The notes under the pieces: model-generated
Seen by the model: only the letters and a program-made list of their open reading frames with translations
Database searches by the model: none
Told to the model about the DNA's origin: nothing
From: Streptomyces sp. MH60
GTDB lineage: Bacteria > Actinomycetota > Actinomycetes > Streptomycetales > Streptomycetaceae
Reading direction: 5' to 3'
DNA: 64,000 bases
Assembly: GCF_002939385.1 (NCBI RefSeq)
Contig: NZ_MULI01000021.1
Coordinates: 33,569 to 97,568 of the forward strand
Position numbers and translations under genes: made by a program
In this document: piece after piece, positions 8,495-17,705 of the stretch
How the letters are laid out: each line of letters starts with the position of its first letter
How positions within the stretch are numbered: position 1 is the stretch's first letter

Positions 8495-9372
8495 CGGCGT
8501 TCCTGCCATCGGGTGAGCCGGCGTTCGGCGAGGAGGAGGACCCGGTCCATGAGGAGACCGAGGATCCCGATCGAGATGAGCCCGACGAAGATGGTCGGGA
8601 GGTCGTAGTAGAGCTGGGCGTTCTGCATGCGGTAGCCGAGGCCCTCCTGGGCGGCGATCAGCTCGGCGGCGACCAGGGTGGCCCAGGCCGAGCCGAGGCC
8701 GACGCGCATGCCGACGAGGATGAACGGGGTGGACGCCGGCACCACCACGCGGGCGAAGATCGTGGCGTCGCCCGCGCCCAGCACCCGGGCGGCGTTGATC
8801 AGGGTGCGGTCGACGTTCACCACGCCCTGGAAGGTGGAGATCACGCAGGCCAGGAACGCGGCGAGGAAGATGACGAAGATCTTCGGTGTCTCGTCGATGC
8901 CCATGGCGACCACGGCCAGGGGGATGATCGCCAGCGGCGGGATGGTGCGGAAGAACTGGATCCAGGGTTCGATCAGTCCGCGCAGGATGCCGTACCAGCC
9001 CATCAGGAAGCCCACCGGGACGGCCACGGCCGTGCCCAGGGCGAAGCCGAGGAGGACCCGGGTCAGGCTGGCCAGCGCGTCGTCGGCGAGCGTCCCGTCG
9101 CTGATCAGGGTGCCCGCCCGGGAGACGACTTCCGGCGGCGTGGGCAGTTTGAAACCGGCGGAGGCGAGGGCCCACCAGAGCGCGATGCCGAGCGCGACGG
9201 ACACGGCGTTCAGGGCGAGGGGCAGCCCGCGCCGGCCGGAACGGGAGCGTCGCGGCGCGGACGTGACGGCGTCCGCCGGGGTGTCGCCCGCCTCGGCGCC
9301 GGGTGAGGCCCCGGGCCGTTGCTCGGGCCGCGGGTGCCGCTCGTCGGCGCTCCGCTTGTCAAGGACGGACAT
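8491..9372 (-). CDS. ABC transporter permease (SsuC/TauC type)
   Basis: A 293-residue inner-membrane permease with about six transmembrane helices. The coupling (EAA-like) loop lies around NAARVLGAGDATIFARVVVP. The first 45 residues form a charged cytoplasmic tail unusually rich in Pro, Arg and Glu. The ATG at 9372 is chosen for AAGGAG 6 nt upstream; an ATG 33 nt earlier is possible. The start overlaps the end of the ROK gene by 14 bp, so the importer is translated with the regulator. Confidence 0.93.
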   Translation of the reverse strand: MSVLDKRSADERHPRPEQRPGASPGAEAGDTPADAVTSAPRRSRSGRRGLPLALNAVSVALGIALWWALASAGFKLPTPPEVVSRAGTLISDGTLADDALASLTRVLLGFALGTAVAVPVGFLMGWYGILRGLIEPWIQFFRTIPPLAIIPLAVVAMGIDETPKIFVIFLAAFLACVISTFQGVVNVDRTLINAARVLGAGDATIFARVVVPASTPFILVGMRVGLGSAWATLVAAELIAAQEGLGYRMQNAQLYYDLPTIFVGLISIGILGLLMDRVLLLAERRLTRWQERR

Positions 9373-10624
9373 GGGCGGCTCCTTCGGTGGCGGAGTCGGA
9401 TGCATCGGAACGGCCCTTCACGTCGGCGGTTTCGGGATACCTCGCCAGGAGGGGTGAGCTGTGGAAGACCGCGGCCAGCGCGCCGATGGCGCCGTCGTCG
9501 TCGGAGAGCCGGGCCGCGGCGACGACGGGCCCTGCGGACGCGGTCGGGAAGATCTCGGCGGCGAGGGTGGCGGCGACCTGCTCCACGAGGACGGGCGCCA
9601 GCCGGGTGATCTCGCCGCCGATGACCACCTTGGCCGGGTTCAGCATCATGGTCGCGGCGCCGACCACCCGGCCCAGTGCCCCCGCGGCCTCCCGCAGGAC
9701 CCGGTCCACGACGGGGTGGGCGCGGCGCACGGCGGCCGCGAGCTCGTCCAGGTTCTCCAGGCGCAGGCCGAACTCCCAGCAGGCGGCGAGGATTCCCGGC
9801 ACCGAGGCCACGGTCTCCAGACAGCCCCGCTTGCCGCACCGGCAGGGGCGGCCCGCCGGTTCGACGGTCACGTGCCCCAGTTCCCCGGCCAGTCCGGACG
9901 AGCCCGTGACCAGCTGGCCGCCGACGACGAGACCGCCGCCGACGCCGTCGGACAGCCGCACGTAGACCAGGTCGGCGACGCTGTCGGCGCCGCTGATCGC
10001 CTCGGCGAGGGCCGCGAGGCGGGTGTTGTTGTCGACGATCACCGGGGCGTCGAAGCGTTCGGCGAAGGCCACGTCGACTCCTTCGGGTGCCGGGCGGAGG
10101 ACGGTGGTGCCCTTGGTGGCGCGGGGCCAGGCCGCCCCCTCGGGGGCCGGGTAGGGGCCGGGTACACCGATGCCGATGCCCTGGAGCGCCCCGTAGTGGA
10201 CGCCGGCCTCGCCGCTCAGCCGGTCGACCAGTTCCAGGGCCAGTTCGGTGCGGGTCGCCCAGGTCGCGGTGTCCTCGTACCGGACGGAGCCGGAGACCAT
10301 GACCTCGTGCGCGGCGTCGGCCACGACGACGTGGACGCGGCGGTGCCCGAAGTCGACGCCCATGAACTGCGCCGACGCCGGGTCGAGGGCCAGCCGTTCG
10401 GCCGGTCGCCCGCTGCCCTCGCGGCGGGAGGCGTCGGTGTCCACGACGACGATGGCGCCTCGTTGCAGGAGGTTGCCGGTGATCTCGGACAGGGTGGTGC
10501 GGGACAGGCCCACGACCCGGGCGATCTCGCCCCGGCTCATGGCGCCGTTCTCCTGCAGCGCACGCATGACGCGCTCTTCGTGGGTCCGCCTGACCAGTGC
10601 GTGCACTCCGCTGGGCATCTGCAT
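9359..10624 (-). CDS. ROK family transcriptional regulator
   Basis: A 421-residue ROK repressor. A winged helix-turn-helix (about residues 15-70, with ALQENGAMSRGEIARVVGLSR) precedes a sugar-kinase-like ROK domain. The latter has the zinc-binding cluster CRCGKRGC and GIGVPGP and DNNTRLAAL motifs. ROK repressors usually sense a sugar or sugar phosphate. The start is set at ATG 10624 because TTGACG-N17-TACGTT ends 7 nt upstream and no Shine-Dalgarno is present; a TTG at 10633 also opens the frame. As first gene of the sulfatase operon and divergent from the GH43-like gene, it probably controls both. Confidence 0.92.
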   Translation of the reverse strand: MQMPSGVHALVRRTHEERVMRALQENGAMSRGEIARVVGLSRTTLSEITGNLLQRGAIVVVDTDASRREGSGRPAERLALDPASAQFMGVDFGHRRVHVVVADAAHEVMVSGSVRYEDTATWATRTELALELVDRLSGEAGVHYGALQGIGIGVPGPYPAPEGAAWPRATKGTTVLRPAPEGVDVAFAERFDAPVIVDNNTRLAALAEAISGADSVADLVYVRLSDGVGGGLVVGGQLVTGSSGLAGELGHVTVEPAGRPCRCGKRGCLETVASVPGILAACWEFGLRLENLDELAAAVRRAHPVVDRVLREAAGALGRVVGAATMMLNPAKVVIGGEITRLAPVLVEQVAATLAAEIFPTASAGPVVAAARLSDDDGAIGALAAVFHSSPLLARYPETADVKGRSDASDSATEGAAHVRP

Positions 10625-10860
10625 GCCGGTCAACGTAGGGAGGCTCGATTATTCCGTCAACACTCCGACAGAAAGAGGCAATGAAGTGTTCACAATGCCT
10701 GGTGGGCGGATGCCTGGGTGGGGCACTCGAACGCCATTATTCGTCCGCCCTGTTGACGTAAATGCGCGGGCGTTCGCATGCTGTGCGCCATGCCCCCGTC
10801 CCGCGGCGCGTGTGCCGCGCCCCGGTTCCCGGACGGGGACGACGAAGGAGAACCCGACTG
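10625..10860. promoter_or_regulatory. Divergent regulatory region of the sulfatase operon and GH43-like gene
   Basis: On the minus strand, TTGACG (10660-10655), 17 nt and TACGTT (10637-10632) form a good promoter ending 7 nt before the ROK ATG. On the plus strand, TTGACG at 10752-10757 is followed by only a weak -10 (CATGCT, 10777-10782). The eight-mer CGTCAACA at 10655 recurs inverted as TGTTGACG at 10751, and ATTATTC occurs at 10648 and 10735. These repeats are candidate ROK operators, although the first pair also contains the -35 boxes. Confidence 0.6.
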
Positions 10861-12222
10861 ATGACCGATGCCGAGTACGGACTCCACCGACGATCCCTGC
10901 TGGCCGGCGCCGCCGGTGTGGGGGCGGCGTTCACCCTGCCCGCGGGCGCCGCACAGGCGGCTCCCGCGGTGGCGGCCCCCGCTGCTCCCGCGGCGGCCGG
11001 GGCGTCCCGGCGGTACCCGCGGAACTGGCCCGACCCCGAGCCGTACGGCGCCGCGGACACCCGGGCCGACCTGTGGCCGAGGGACGACAACGCGTTCGTC
11101 CTCCCGCTGGAGCTGCGCCCCCGTGACGAGGAGCGCGGCACGGTCTGGATGCGCGACACCTATGTCAACTGCTTCGTCGTCGACGGACGCCCCCTCTACG
11201 TCGCCACCGGCACCACCCGGGTGCCCGGACTCGACGTCGCCGGGCCCTGGAACGACGGCATCTTCGTGTGGCTGGCCCCCTCCCTCAAGGGCCCGTGGCG
11301 GCTGGCCGACACGACCCGCGTCCGGCCCGGGGCCGAGCGCGGCAAGGTGTGGTCGCCCGAGTTCGCCGGGGAGAACCGCCCCGGCCGCACGGTCGTCGCG
11401 CCCTGGCAGGAGTACTGGCACGACGAGCAGTTCGGCAAGCGGGGACAGGCCTGGGCACCGGAGCTGCACTACTTCCGCGGCACCTGGTACATCGTGGCGT
11501 GCATGGGCGACCACTCCCGCAAGGTGGGCTCGTTCATGCTGGTGAGCGAGGGCGGCGTCGAGGGACCGTACCGGCTGATCGAGGGGAACCTGGAGAAGCC
11601 GTTCGGCGACTCGTTCGCCGGAGGGCCGAAGTTCATCGAGCCCGGCGCCTACCACCACATCGACGGCGGCCTCTTCTCCGAGGGCGACGACGCGTGGCTC
11701 GTGCTGCACAACGACCTGTACGCGAAGTTCCGGGACGACATGGAGGACATCGTCACGACGACGGACCTGCCCCGGTTCCAGCAGACGCCCTACTCCCCCG
11801 AGCCGTACCTCGAGGGCGCCTACGTGTTCAAGTACCGCGGCAAGTACCACCTGGTCCACGCCGCCTGGGACCGGACCTCCGTCAACGCCGACGGCACCGT
11901 CCGGCACGCCTACGACGTGCCCGCGACCGGGCGGGTGCAGTACCAGTACGACGCGATCGTCGCCGTGGCCGACCGGTTCGAGGGCCCGTACGCGGAGCGG
12001 TACACCGCGGGGGTCGGCGCCGGGCACAACAACTTCTTCGTCGATCACCGCGGCGGCCTGTGGGCGACGTACTTCCTGAACCCGGCCGCCGGCTACTGGT
12101 CCGGCGCCTCGCGCGTCGCCCAGGCCGCAGTACCCGGGGTCGTACGGCTCGAATGGACCGGCCCGGCGGACGGCCGGCTGTACGTGGCACGCGGGCCCGA
12201 GGGGCACGGCGACCGGCCCTGA
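10861..12222 (+). CDS. Tat-exported GH43-like five-bladed beta-propeller glycosidase
   Basis: A 453-residue exported protein. The N-terminus has a twin-arginine signal (HRRSLLAGAAGVGAA) and an Ala/Pro linker to about residue 45. The body shows glycoside hydrolase 43/117-like propeller blades: TYVNCFVVDGRPLYVATG, WAPELHYFRGTWYIVACM, YHHIDGGLFSEGDDAWLV and YLEGAYVFKYRGKYHLVHA. Those acidic positions would supply the catalytic carboxylates, but I cannot name them confidently. AAGGAG lies 10 nt before ATG 10861. Divergence from the ROK-sulfatase operon suggests action on an exogenous, perhaps sulfated, glycan. The substrate is unproven. Confidence 0.8.
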   Translation: MTDAEYGLHRRSLLAGAAGVGAAFTLPAGAAQAAPAVAAPAAPAAAGASRRYPRNWPDPEPYGAADTRADLWPRDDNAFVLPLELRPRDEERGTVWMRDTYVNCFVVDGRPLYVATGTTRVPGLDVAGPWNDGIFVWLAPSLKGPWRLADTTRVRPGAERGKVWSPEFAGENRPGRTVVAPWQEYWHDEQFGKRGQAWAPELHYFRGTWYIVACMGDHSRKVGSFMLVSEGGVEGPYRLIEGNLEKPFGDSFAGGPKFIEPGAYHHIDGGLFSEGDDAWLVLHNDLYAKFRDDMEDIVTTTDLPRFQQTPYSPEPYLEGAYVFKYRGKYHLVHAAWDRTSVNADGTVRHAYDVPATGRVQYQYDAIVAVADRFEGPYAERYTAGVGAGHNNFFVDHRGGLWATYFLNPAAGYWSGASRVAQAAVPGVVRLEWTGPADGRLYVARGPEGHGDRP

Positions 12223-12289
12223 TCAGGGGCGACGCCCGGCCCACCGCCCCTCGCATGCCGTCGCGGCGGTACGGGCGTAGTGTCCAGAT

Positions 12290-12355
12290 ATGGGTGGTGT
12301 TCGGTGTGGCCGGCGTCGGGCAGCCCTGTCGGCGCGGACGCGGGCGGACCGCTGA
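12290..12355 (+). CDS. Possible 21-residue upstream ORF coupled to the phosphatase gene
   Basis: An ATG at 12290 opens a 21-codon frame, Arg-rich (MGGVRCGRRRAALSARTR), whose TGA overlaps the ATG at 12355 as TGATG. TAGTGT at 12278-12283 ends 6 nt before it, so it could be a leaderless leader ORF re-initiating into the phosphatase. No -35 is evident, and the alternative is simply an N-terminally longer phosphatase. Confidence 0.3.
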   Translation: MGGVRCGRRRAALSARTRADR

Positions 12356-14517
12356 TGGACTCCGCGATGGCGGCCGTGGTGCGGGCGAGCGGTGCGTTCG
12401 GAGGAATCCTCTACGTACTGCCACCGGGCGAGAACGCCGTGTGGCAGGTCCTGGTCACGGGGGTCCCGCAGGAGATGGCCGCCCCGTGGCGGCGGGTGGG
12501 GCTGAAGGATCCGATGCCCGTGGCGGACGCCGTCCGCGAGCGGCGTCTGGTGTGGGCGGGCGGCCGGGAGGAGATGGCACGCGAGTATCCGCGGCTGGCG
12601 CTCGTCCTGCCGTACGACTTCGGGCTGGCGGCCTCGCCGCTGGTCTCGGGCACCGCCGTCCGCGGCGGGCTGGTGCTGCTGTGGTCCGGGAGTCACCCGT
12701 CGCGGCTGAGCGCCGGTGAACAGGACGTCATCCGGGCGGGCTGCCGCCGCCTGGGCGACAGCCTGCAGCGGGCGCTCGACCGCGGCGAGGCGCTGCCGCC
12801 CCCGGACCGGCCCCGGACCCTGTCGCCGGCGGCCCCGCGCGCCCCCTCCCCCGCCGAGGCGACCGCGCTGTCCGCGTTCGTGGACCGCCTGCCCGGCGGT
12901 TCGTGCGCCCTGGACCTGGACGGGCACCTCACCTTCGTCACCCCCGGGGCGGCCGAGCTGCTCGGTGTCGACCGGTCGCTGCTGGTGGGCGCCCTGCCCT
13001 GGGAGGCGCTGCCCTGGATGGACGTGCCGCACGTCGAGGACCGCTACCGCGCCGCGCTGGTCAGCCGCAGGCCGCAGACCTTCACCGTGCTGCGCCCGCC
13101 GGGGACGTGGCTGTCCTTCGAGCTGTACCCGGACGCCACCGGGCTGAGCGTGCGCATCACCCGCGGCAGCCCGGACGCGGACGGGTCCTCCTCACGGTCG
13201 GTACCGCCCTCGGGTCCCAGCCGTGCCACCGTGCTCTACCACCTGATGCACCTGGCCTCCACCCTGACCGAGGCCGTCAGCGTGCAGGACGTGGTCGAGC
13301 AGACCGCCGACCAGCTGATGCCCGCGCTCGGAGCGCAGGGCATGGTGGTGATGGCCCCGGCGGAGGGCCGTCTGAAGGTCGTCGGGCAGCGCGGCTACCG
13401 CCCGGAGCTGCTGCGGCGCTTCGACGGGACGCCCCTCACCGCGGCCATCCCCGGCGTCGACGTCATGGCCACGGGTGTCCCGGGATTCTGGACGACCTTC
13501 GAGGAACTCCACGAGGCCTATCCCGCCATGACGCACGAGGACGGGATGGCCGCGTGGGCCCTGCTGCCGCTGATCGCCTCCGGCCGCCCCATCGGCTCGC
13601 TCCTGCTCTCCTACCGCCGGCCCCACGTCTTCCCGCCCGGCGAACGGGCCGCCCTCACGTCGCTGGCGGGACTGGTCGGGCAGGCCCTGGACCGCGCCCG
13701 GCTCTACGACTCCAAGCACCACCTCGCCCACCGCCTGCAGTCCGCCCTGCTGCCCCACACCCTCCCCGACGTGCCCGGTCTGAACGTCGCCGCCCGCTAC
13801 CTCCCGGCCGCCCGGGGCCTGGGCATCGGCGGCGACTTCTACGACGTCATCCGGCTCGACGAGCGCACCGCGAGCGTCACCATCGGCGATGTGCAGGGGC
13901 ACAACGTGGACGCCGCGGCCCTGATGGGGCAGGTCCGTACCGCCGTGCACGCCAACGCCACCGTGGGGGCGTCCCCCGACCACGTCCTGGCCCGCACCAA
14001 CCGCCTGCTCACCGACCTGGACCCCGGGCTGTTCACCAGCTGCGCCTACGTCCACCTCGACCTCGCCACACACCGCGCCTGCCTGGCGCTCGCGGGGCAC
14101 CCGCCTCCCCTGCTGCGCCACGCGGACGGGCATGTCGAACCCCTGCGCGTGCCGCCCGGTCTGCTGCTGGGCATCGAGCGGGACGCCCGGTACACCGCGC
14201 TGGAGTTCCCGCTGCCGCCGGGCAGCGTGCTCGCCCTCTACACCGACGGACTCGTCGAGGCGCCCGGGGTCGACCTCGACGACGCGATCGCGGCGCTCGC
14301 CGGGCTCCTGGAACACGGCGACCCCGGCGACCTGGACGCCATGGCGGACACCCTCATCCGGCACGCGCCCACCCCGGGCGACGACATCGCCCTGGTCCTC
14401 GTCGGGCCGCCCGCGCGGACGCCGGGGCACTCCCGGGACCACTCGATCGTTTTCACGGGCAAGAAGGACGAACGCCGGTCGACACGGGCCGGCAGCGGAG
14501 GAGAAGACCCTTCATGA
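12355..14517 (+). CDS. SpoIIE-type PPM serine phosphatase with GAF/PAS sensor domains
   Basis: A 720-residue multidomain phosphatase of the kind that dephosphorylates anti-sigma-factor antagonists. Regions: N-terminal GAF-like domain (about 1-135), PAS-like segment (about 175-270), GAF domain (about 290-450) and PP2C/SpoIIE domain (about 457-690). The last has GGDFYDVI, IGDVQGHNVDAA, LAGHPPPLL, LYTDGLVE and DDIALVLV supplying the metal-binding aspartates. ATG 12355 is adopted; in-frame GTGs at 12280 and 12304 would lengthen it. Its stop overlaps the CBS-BON start (ATGA), so the two are co-translated. No partner kinase or antagonist is nearby. Confidence 0.9.
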   Translation: MDSAMAAVVRASGAFGGILYVLPPGENAVWQVLVTGVPQEMAAPWRRVGLKDPMPVADAVRERRLVWAGGREEMAREYPRLALVLPYDFGLAASPLVSGTAVRGGLVLLWSGSHPSRLSAGEQDVIRAGCRRLGDSLQRALDRGEALPPPDRPRTLSPAAPRAPSPAEATALSAFVDRLPGGSCALDLDGHLTFVTPGAAELLGVDRSLLVGALPWEALPWMDVPHVEDRYRAALVSRRPQTFTVLRPPGTWLSFELYPDATGLSVRITRGSPDADGSSSRSVPPSGPSRATVLYHLMHLASTLTEAVSVQDVVEQTADQLMPALGAQGMVVMAPAEGRLKVVGQRGYRPELLRRFDGTPLTAAIPGVDVMATGVPGFWTTFEELHEAYPAMTHEDGMAAWALLPLIASGRPIGSLLLSYRRPHVFPPGERAALTSLAGLVGQALDRARLYDSKHHLAHRLQSALLPHTLPDVPGLNVAARYLPAARGLGIGGDFYDVIRLDERTASVTIGDVQGHNVDAAALMGQVRTAVHANATVGASPDHVLARTNRLLTDLDPGLFTSCAYVHLDLATHRACLALAGHPPPLLRHADGHVEPLRVPPGLLLGIERDARYTALEFPLPPGSVLALYTDGLVEAPGVDLDDAIAALAGLLEHGDPGDLDAMADTLIRHAPTPGDDIALVLVGPPARTPGHSRDHSIVFTGKKDERRSTRAGSGGEDPS

Positions 14518-15185
14518 AACACCAGAGGGTGCGCGATCTGATGAGCGACGCCGTGGTCCGCGTGCAGCGGGGCACCCCGTTCAAGGAGATCGCCCACCTG
14601 CTGCTGGAGTACGACATCACGGCGGTGCCGGTCCTCGACGGGGAGAGCCGCCCCGTGGGGGTGGTGTCGGAGGCGGACCTCCTGCAGAAGATGTGGGGCG
14701 GGGAGCCCGACGGTTCCCCGGAGCACGCCGAGTGGTCCCGGGCCTCGGCCGCCAAGGCGGGCGCCACGGACGCGGGCGGGCTCATGACCTCGCCCGCGCT
14801 CTGCGCCCGGGAGGACTGGAGCGTCGTGGACGCCGCCCGCGTGATGGCGCGGCACCGCATCAAACGGCTCCTGGTCGTGGACGGGGACGGGCGGCTGGCC
14901 GGGGTCGTCAGCCGTAGCGACCTGCTGCGGGTCTTCCTGCGCACGGACCGCGCGATCCGCACCGAGATCATCGAAGAGGCTCTGGTCAAGGCGCTCGGTC
15001 TGGCGCCCTCCTCGGTGCAGGTGGACGTGACGCACGGCCATGTCGTGCTCAGCGGCCGGCTCCCGGACCGGGTGTCCGCCCCGCTGCTGGAGGAGCACTG
15101 CCGGAGTGTGGACGGCGTCGTCGCCGTGGAGTTCCGGCCGGCCGGCGAGGCCGGTGCCGAGGATGCCGCGGCGGTCGGTTCCTGA
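14514..15185 (+). CDS. CBS-pair and BON domain protein
   Basis: A 223-residue cytoplasmic protein. Two CBS motifs occupy about residues 7-60 (VRDLMSDAVVRVQRGTPFKEIA) and 88-145 (GLMTSPALCAREDWSVVDAA). A BON domain follows (about 150-213; VQVDVTHGHVVLSGRLPDR). CBS pairs bind adenine nucleotides; BON often contacts membranes or partners. The ATG overlaps the phosphatase stop by 4 bp with GGAGGAG upstream. Coupling suggests it modulates the same signalling pathway as the phosphatase, but this is inference. Confidence 0.9.
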   Translation: MKHQRVRDLMSDAVVRVQRGTPFKEIAHLLLEYDITAVPVLDGESRPVGVVSEADLLQKMWGGEPDGSPEHAEWSRASAAKAGATDAGGLMTSPALCAREDWSVVDAARVMARHRIKRLLVVDGDGRLAGVVSRSDLLRVFLRTDRAIRTEIIEEALVKALGLAPSSVQVDVTHGHVVLSGRLPDRVSAPLLEEHCRSVDGVVAVEFRPAGEAGAEDAAAVGS

Positions 15186-15209
15186 CCTGCCGCCCTGGCG
15201 GCGGACGCC

Positions 15210-15252
15210 CGCCCGTGCCCGCTTCCCTGGGGAGAGGACGCGGACACGGGCG
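15210..15252. terminator. Bidirectional terminator-like hairpin
   Basis: CGCCCGTG (15210-15217) pairs with CACGGGCG (15245-15252), with further partial pairing inside. It lies between the convergent CBS-BON and MMPL genes. Confidence 0.5.
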
Positions 15253-15292
15253 GAGCACGGGGCCGGAGCGGGTCAGACTCCGGTCGAGTCCT

Positions 15293-17518
15293 TCACTCGG
15301 GCGCCTCGGCGGGCGGCGCCGGAGCGGGGACCGGCGCGGGCGCCGGGCCGCCCTCGCTGAGCCCGAACCGGCCGTGGAACCTGCGCAGGGAGGGCGGCGC
15401 GTACCAGGCGGACCGGCCGAGCAGGCGCATGGCGGCCGGTACGAGGACACCGCGTACGGCGACGGCGTCGATGAGGATGGCCAGTCCGCTGCCCAGCCCG
15501 AACATCTGCATGAAGCTGATCTTCGCCGTCCCGAAGGCGAAGAAGCTCACCGCGAGCAGACAGGCCGCCGCGGTGACGATGCGTCCGGTGTGGCCGAGGC
15601 CGTCGGTGACGGCCGTGCGGGTGTCCGCGCCCTGGTCGTGCAGCTCCTTGATCCGGCTGGTGACGAACACCTCGTAGTCCATGGAGAGGCCGAAGGCGAT
15701 GCAGAACATCAGCACCGTCATGGACGCCTCCATCGGCTGCGGTGTGACGCCGATCAGCGAGGCCAGGTTGCCGTCCTGGAAGATCCAGGTCATGACGCCG
15801 AGGGTCGCGCCCAGGCTGATCACGTTGAGGACCAGCGCGCGCAGCGGCTGCACGACACTGCCGGTGAACAGGAAGAGCACGACGAAGGTGGTCAGCGCGA
15901 CCAGGCCCAGGGCGAGCGGGAGCCTGCCGCTGATGGAGTCCTTGGAGTCGACCAGCTCGGCGTCCCCGCCGCCCACCAGCGCCTCGGTCCCGGCGGGCGG
16001 TGCGACGGCCCGCACCTCGTGGACCAGGTCCTGCGCCTCGTCCGACCGGGGGGTGAGGCCGCTGACCACGGTGACGCGCTGGGCGTCGGGGCGGCTGAGG
16101 GCCGCGTTGCCGGGACCGGTCGCCCTCGGCTGCCCCTTCGTGTAGCTGCCCGTGCCGGTCTCGACGCGGACGACGCCTTCGAGAGCGGACAGTTCGGCCG
16201 CGTAGGAGCCCAGCGGTCCCTCGTCCACAAAGGCGTCGATGACGACGTGGAGGGCGGCGGCGTCGTTGCCGTCGAACTTCTCCCGCAGCACGGCGGCGAC
16301 CTGTCGGCTCTGCGCGTCCTCGGGCAGCACGCGTTCGTCGGGGGTGCCCAGGGTGATGCCCAGCAGGGGGCTCGCCGCCACCAGCAGTACGGCCAGCACG
16401 GGCAGCGCGGTGAGCACGGGGCGCCGCATGACGGTGCCGGCCAGCCGTCCCCACAGGGGCGCCCGGGTGGCGGCGGTGCGTGCGCGCCCGGCCCACGGCA
16501 GCCGCCCGCTGTTGACCCGGTGGCCCAGGACGACGAACAGGGCCGGCATCACGAAGAGCGTGCCGACGGCGGCGATGGCGACGACGCCGACCCCGGCGTA
16601 GCCGAACGAGCGGAGGAAGTACTGCGGGAAGACCAGGAGCGCCGCCAGCGCTACGGCCACCGTGGCGGCCGAGAAGGCGACCGTGCGCCCGGCGGTGCGC
16701 ACCGTGTGGCGGACGGCGTCGTCCACGGTGGAGCCGGTGGCGAGCTGCTCCCGGAACCTGCTGATCATCAGCAGGGCGTAGTCGATGCCCAGACCGAGTC
16801 CGAGGGCGGTGGTCAGGTTGGTGGCGGACACGGACACGTCGACGGAGCCGCCGAGCAAGGCGAGTTCGGCGAACGTGCCCGCGATGGCGATGGTCCCGAT
16901 GGCCAGGGGCAGGAGCGCGGCGACCACGCTGCCGAAGACGACCAGGAGCAGCAGGAGGGTCAGCGGTACGGCGATGGCCTCGGCCAGCAGCAGGTCCTTG
17001 GGCGTCTGCGTCTCCATGTCGTTGCCGACGGCGGCGCCGCCCCCGGCCCGGACGCCCAGCCCGCCCTCGTGGGGCCCGGTGTACTCGTCGATGACGGTCT
17101 TGGCGTTCTCCCGCTGCTGGGTCTCGTCGCCCTTCACATGGGCGAGCACCAGGGCCTCACGGCCGTCCTCGGAGCGCAGGGCGGGCTGCTTCGCGTCCCA
17201 GTACGCGACCACGTTCTCGAGGTTCGGGTCGTTTCTGAGGTCGGCCACCAGGGCCCGGCCGCCGCGCTCGGCGTCCGGCGCGTCGACGCGCGACCCGGCA
17301 GCGCGGACCAGCAGGACCAGGTTCGTCTCCCCGCCGAACTTCTCCTCGATGGCCGTCCCGGCCCTGGTGGACTGGGAGGCGGGGTCGTCGTAGCCTCCCC
17401 CCTTCAACTTGCCGAACGCGCCGGCTCCGACGGCACCCATGAGCGCCACGGCCACCACGGCGACCACCAGTACCAGCCGGGACCGGCGGATCGCCAGTTC
17501 GGCTATGCGATCGAACAC
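15293..17518 (-). CDS. MMPL family RND exporter
   Basis: A 741-residue membrane protein with the duplicated MMPL layout: one N-terminal helix, an extracytoplasmic domain, five helices, then the same again. Proton-relay Asp-Tyr pairs appear in LGIDYALLMISRFRE and LSMDYEVFVTSRIKE. The C-terminus is Pro/Ala-rich. MMPL proteins export lipids, siderophores or drugs with proton motive force. GTG 17518 has AAGGAG 7 nt upstream. It is divergent from the TetR gene at 17706, the likely repressor. The cargo is unknown. Confidence 0.92.
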   Translation of the reverse strand: MFDRIAELAIRRSRLVLVVAVVAVALMGAVGAGAFGKLKGGGYDDPASQSTRAGTAIEEKFGGETNLVLLVRAAGSRVDAPDAERGGRALVADLRNDPNLENVVAYWDAKQPALRSEDGREALVLAHVKGDETQQRENAKTVIDEYTGPHEGGLGVRAGGGAAVGNDMETQTPKDLLLAEAIAVPLTLLLLLVVFGSVVAALLPLAIGTIAIAGTFAELALLGGSVDVSVSATNLTTALGLGLGIDYALLMISRFREQLATGSTVDDAVRHTVRTAGRTVAFSAATVAVALAALLVFPQYFLRSFGYAGVGVVAIAAVGTLFVMPALFVVLGHRVNSGRLPWAGRARTAATRAPLWGRLAGTVMRRPVLTALPVLAVLLVAASPLLGITLGTPDERVLPEDAQSRQVAAVLREKFDGNDAAALHVVIDAFVDEGPLGSYAAELSALEGVVRVETGTGSYTKGQPRATGPGNAALSRPDAQRVTVVSGLTPRSDEAQDLVHEVRAVAPPAGTEALVGGGDAELVDSKDSISGRLPLALGLVALTTFVVLFLFTGSVVQPLRALVLNVISLGATLGVMTWIFQDGNLASLIGVTPQPMEASMTVLMFCIAFGLSMDYEVFVTSRIKELHDQGADTRTAVTDGLGHTGRIVTAAACLLAVSFFAFGTAKISFMQMFGLGSGLAILIDAVAVRGVLVPAAMRLLGRSAWYAPPSLRRFHGRFGLSEGGPAPAPVPAPAPPAEAPE

Positions 17519-17705
17519 GCACGTTCTCCCTTGTTCTCTTGCGGTGAAGACGACGGAATGCGGCCGGAGTTGATGGCCTCGACAGGCCCTGCGTCGCCGC
17601 ACCACGACGTTAGTGAGACACCATGCGCTTTGGCAGTGTGAGATTTACCTAACAGTGTTCGGCTTCTTGACGCGCCATCAGCCCGGGTCGCCCTAGGCTC
17701 GCCGC

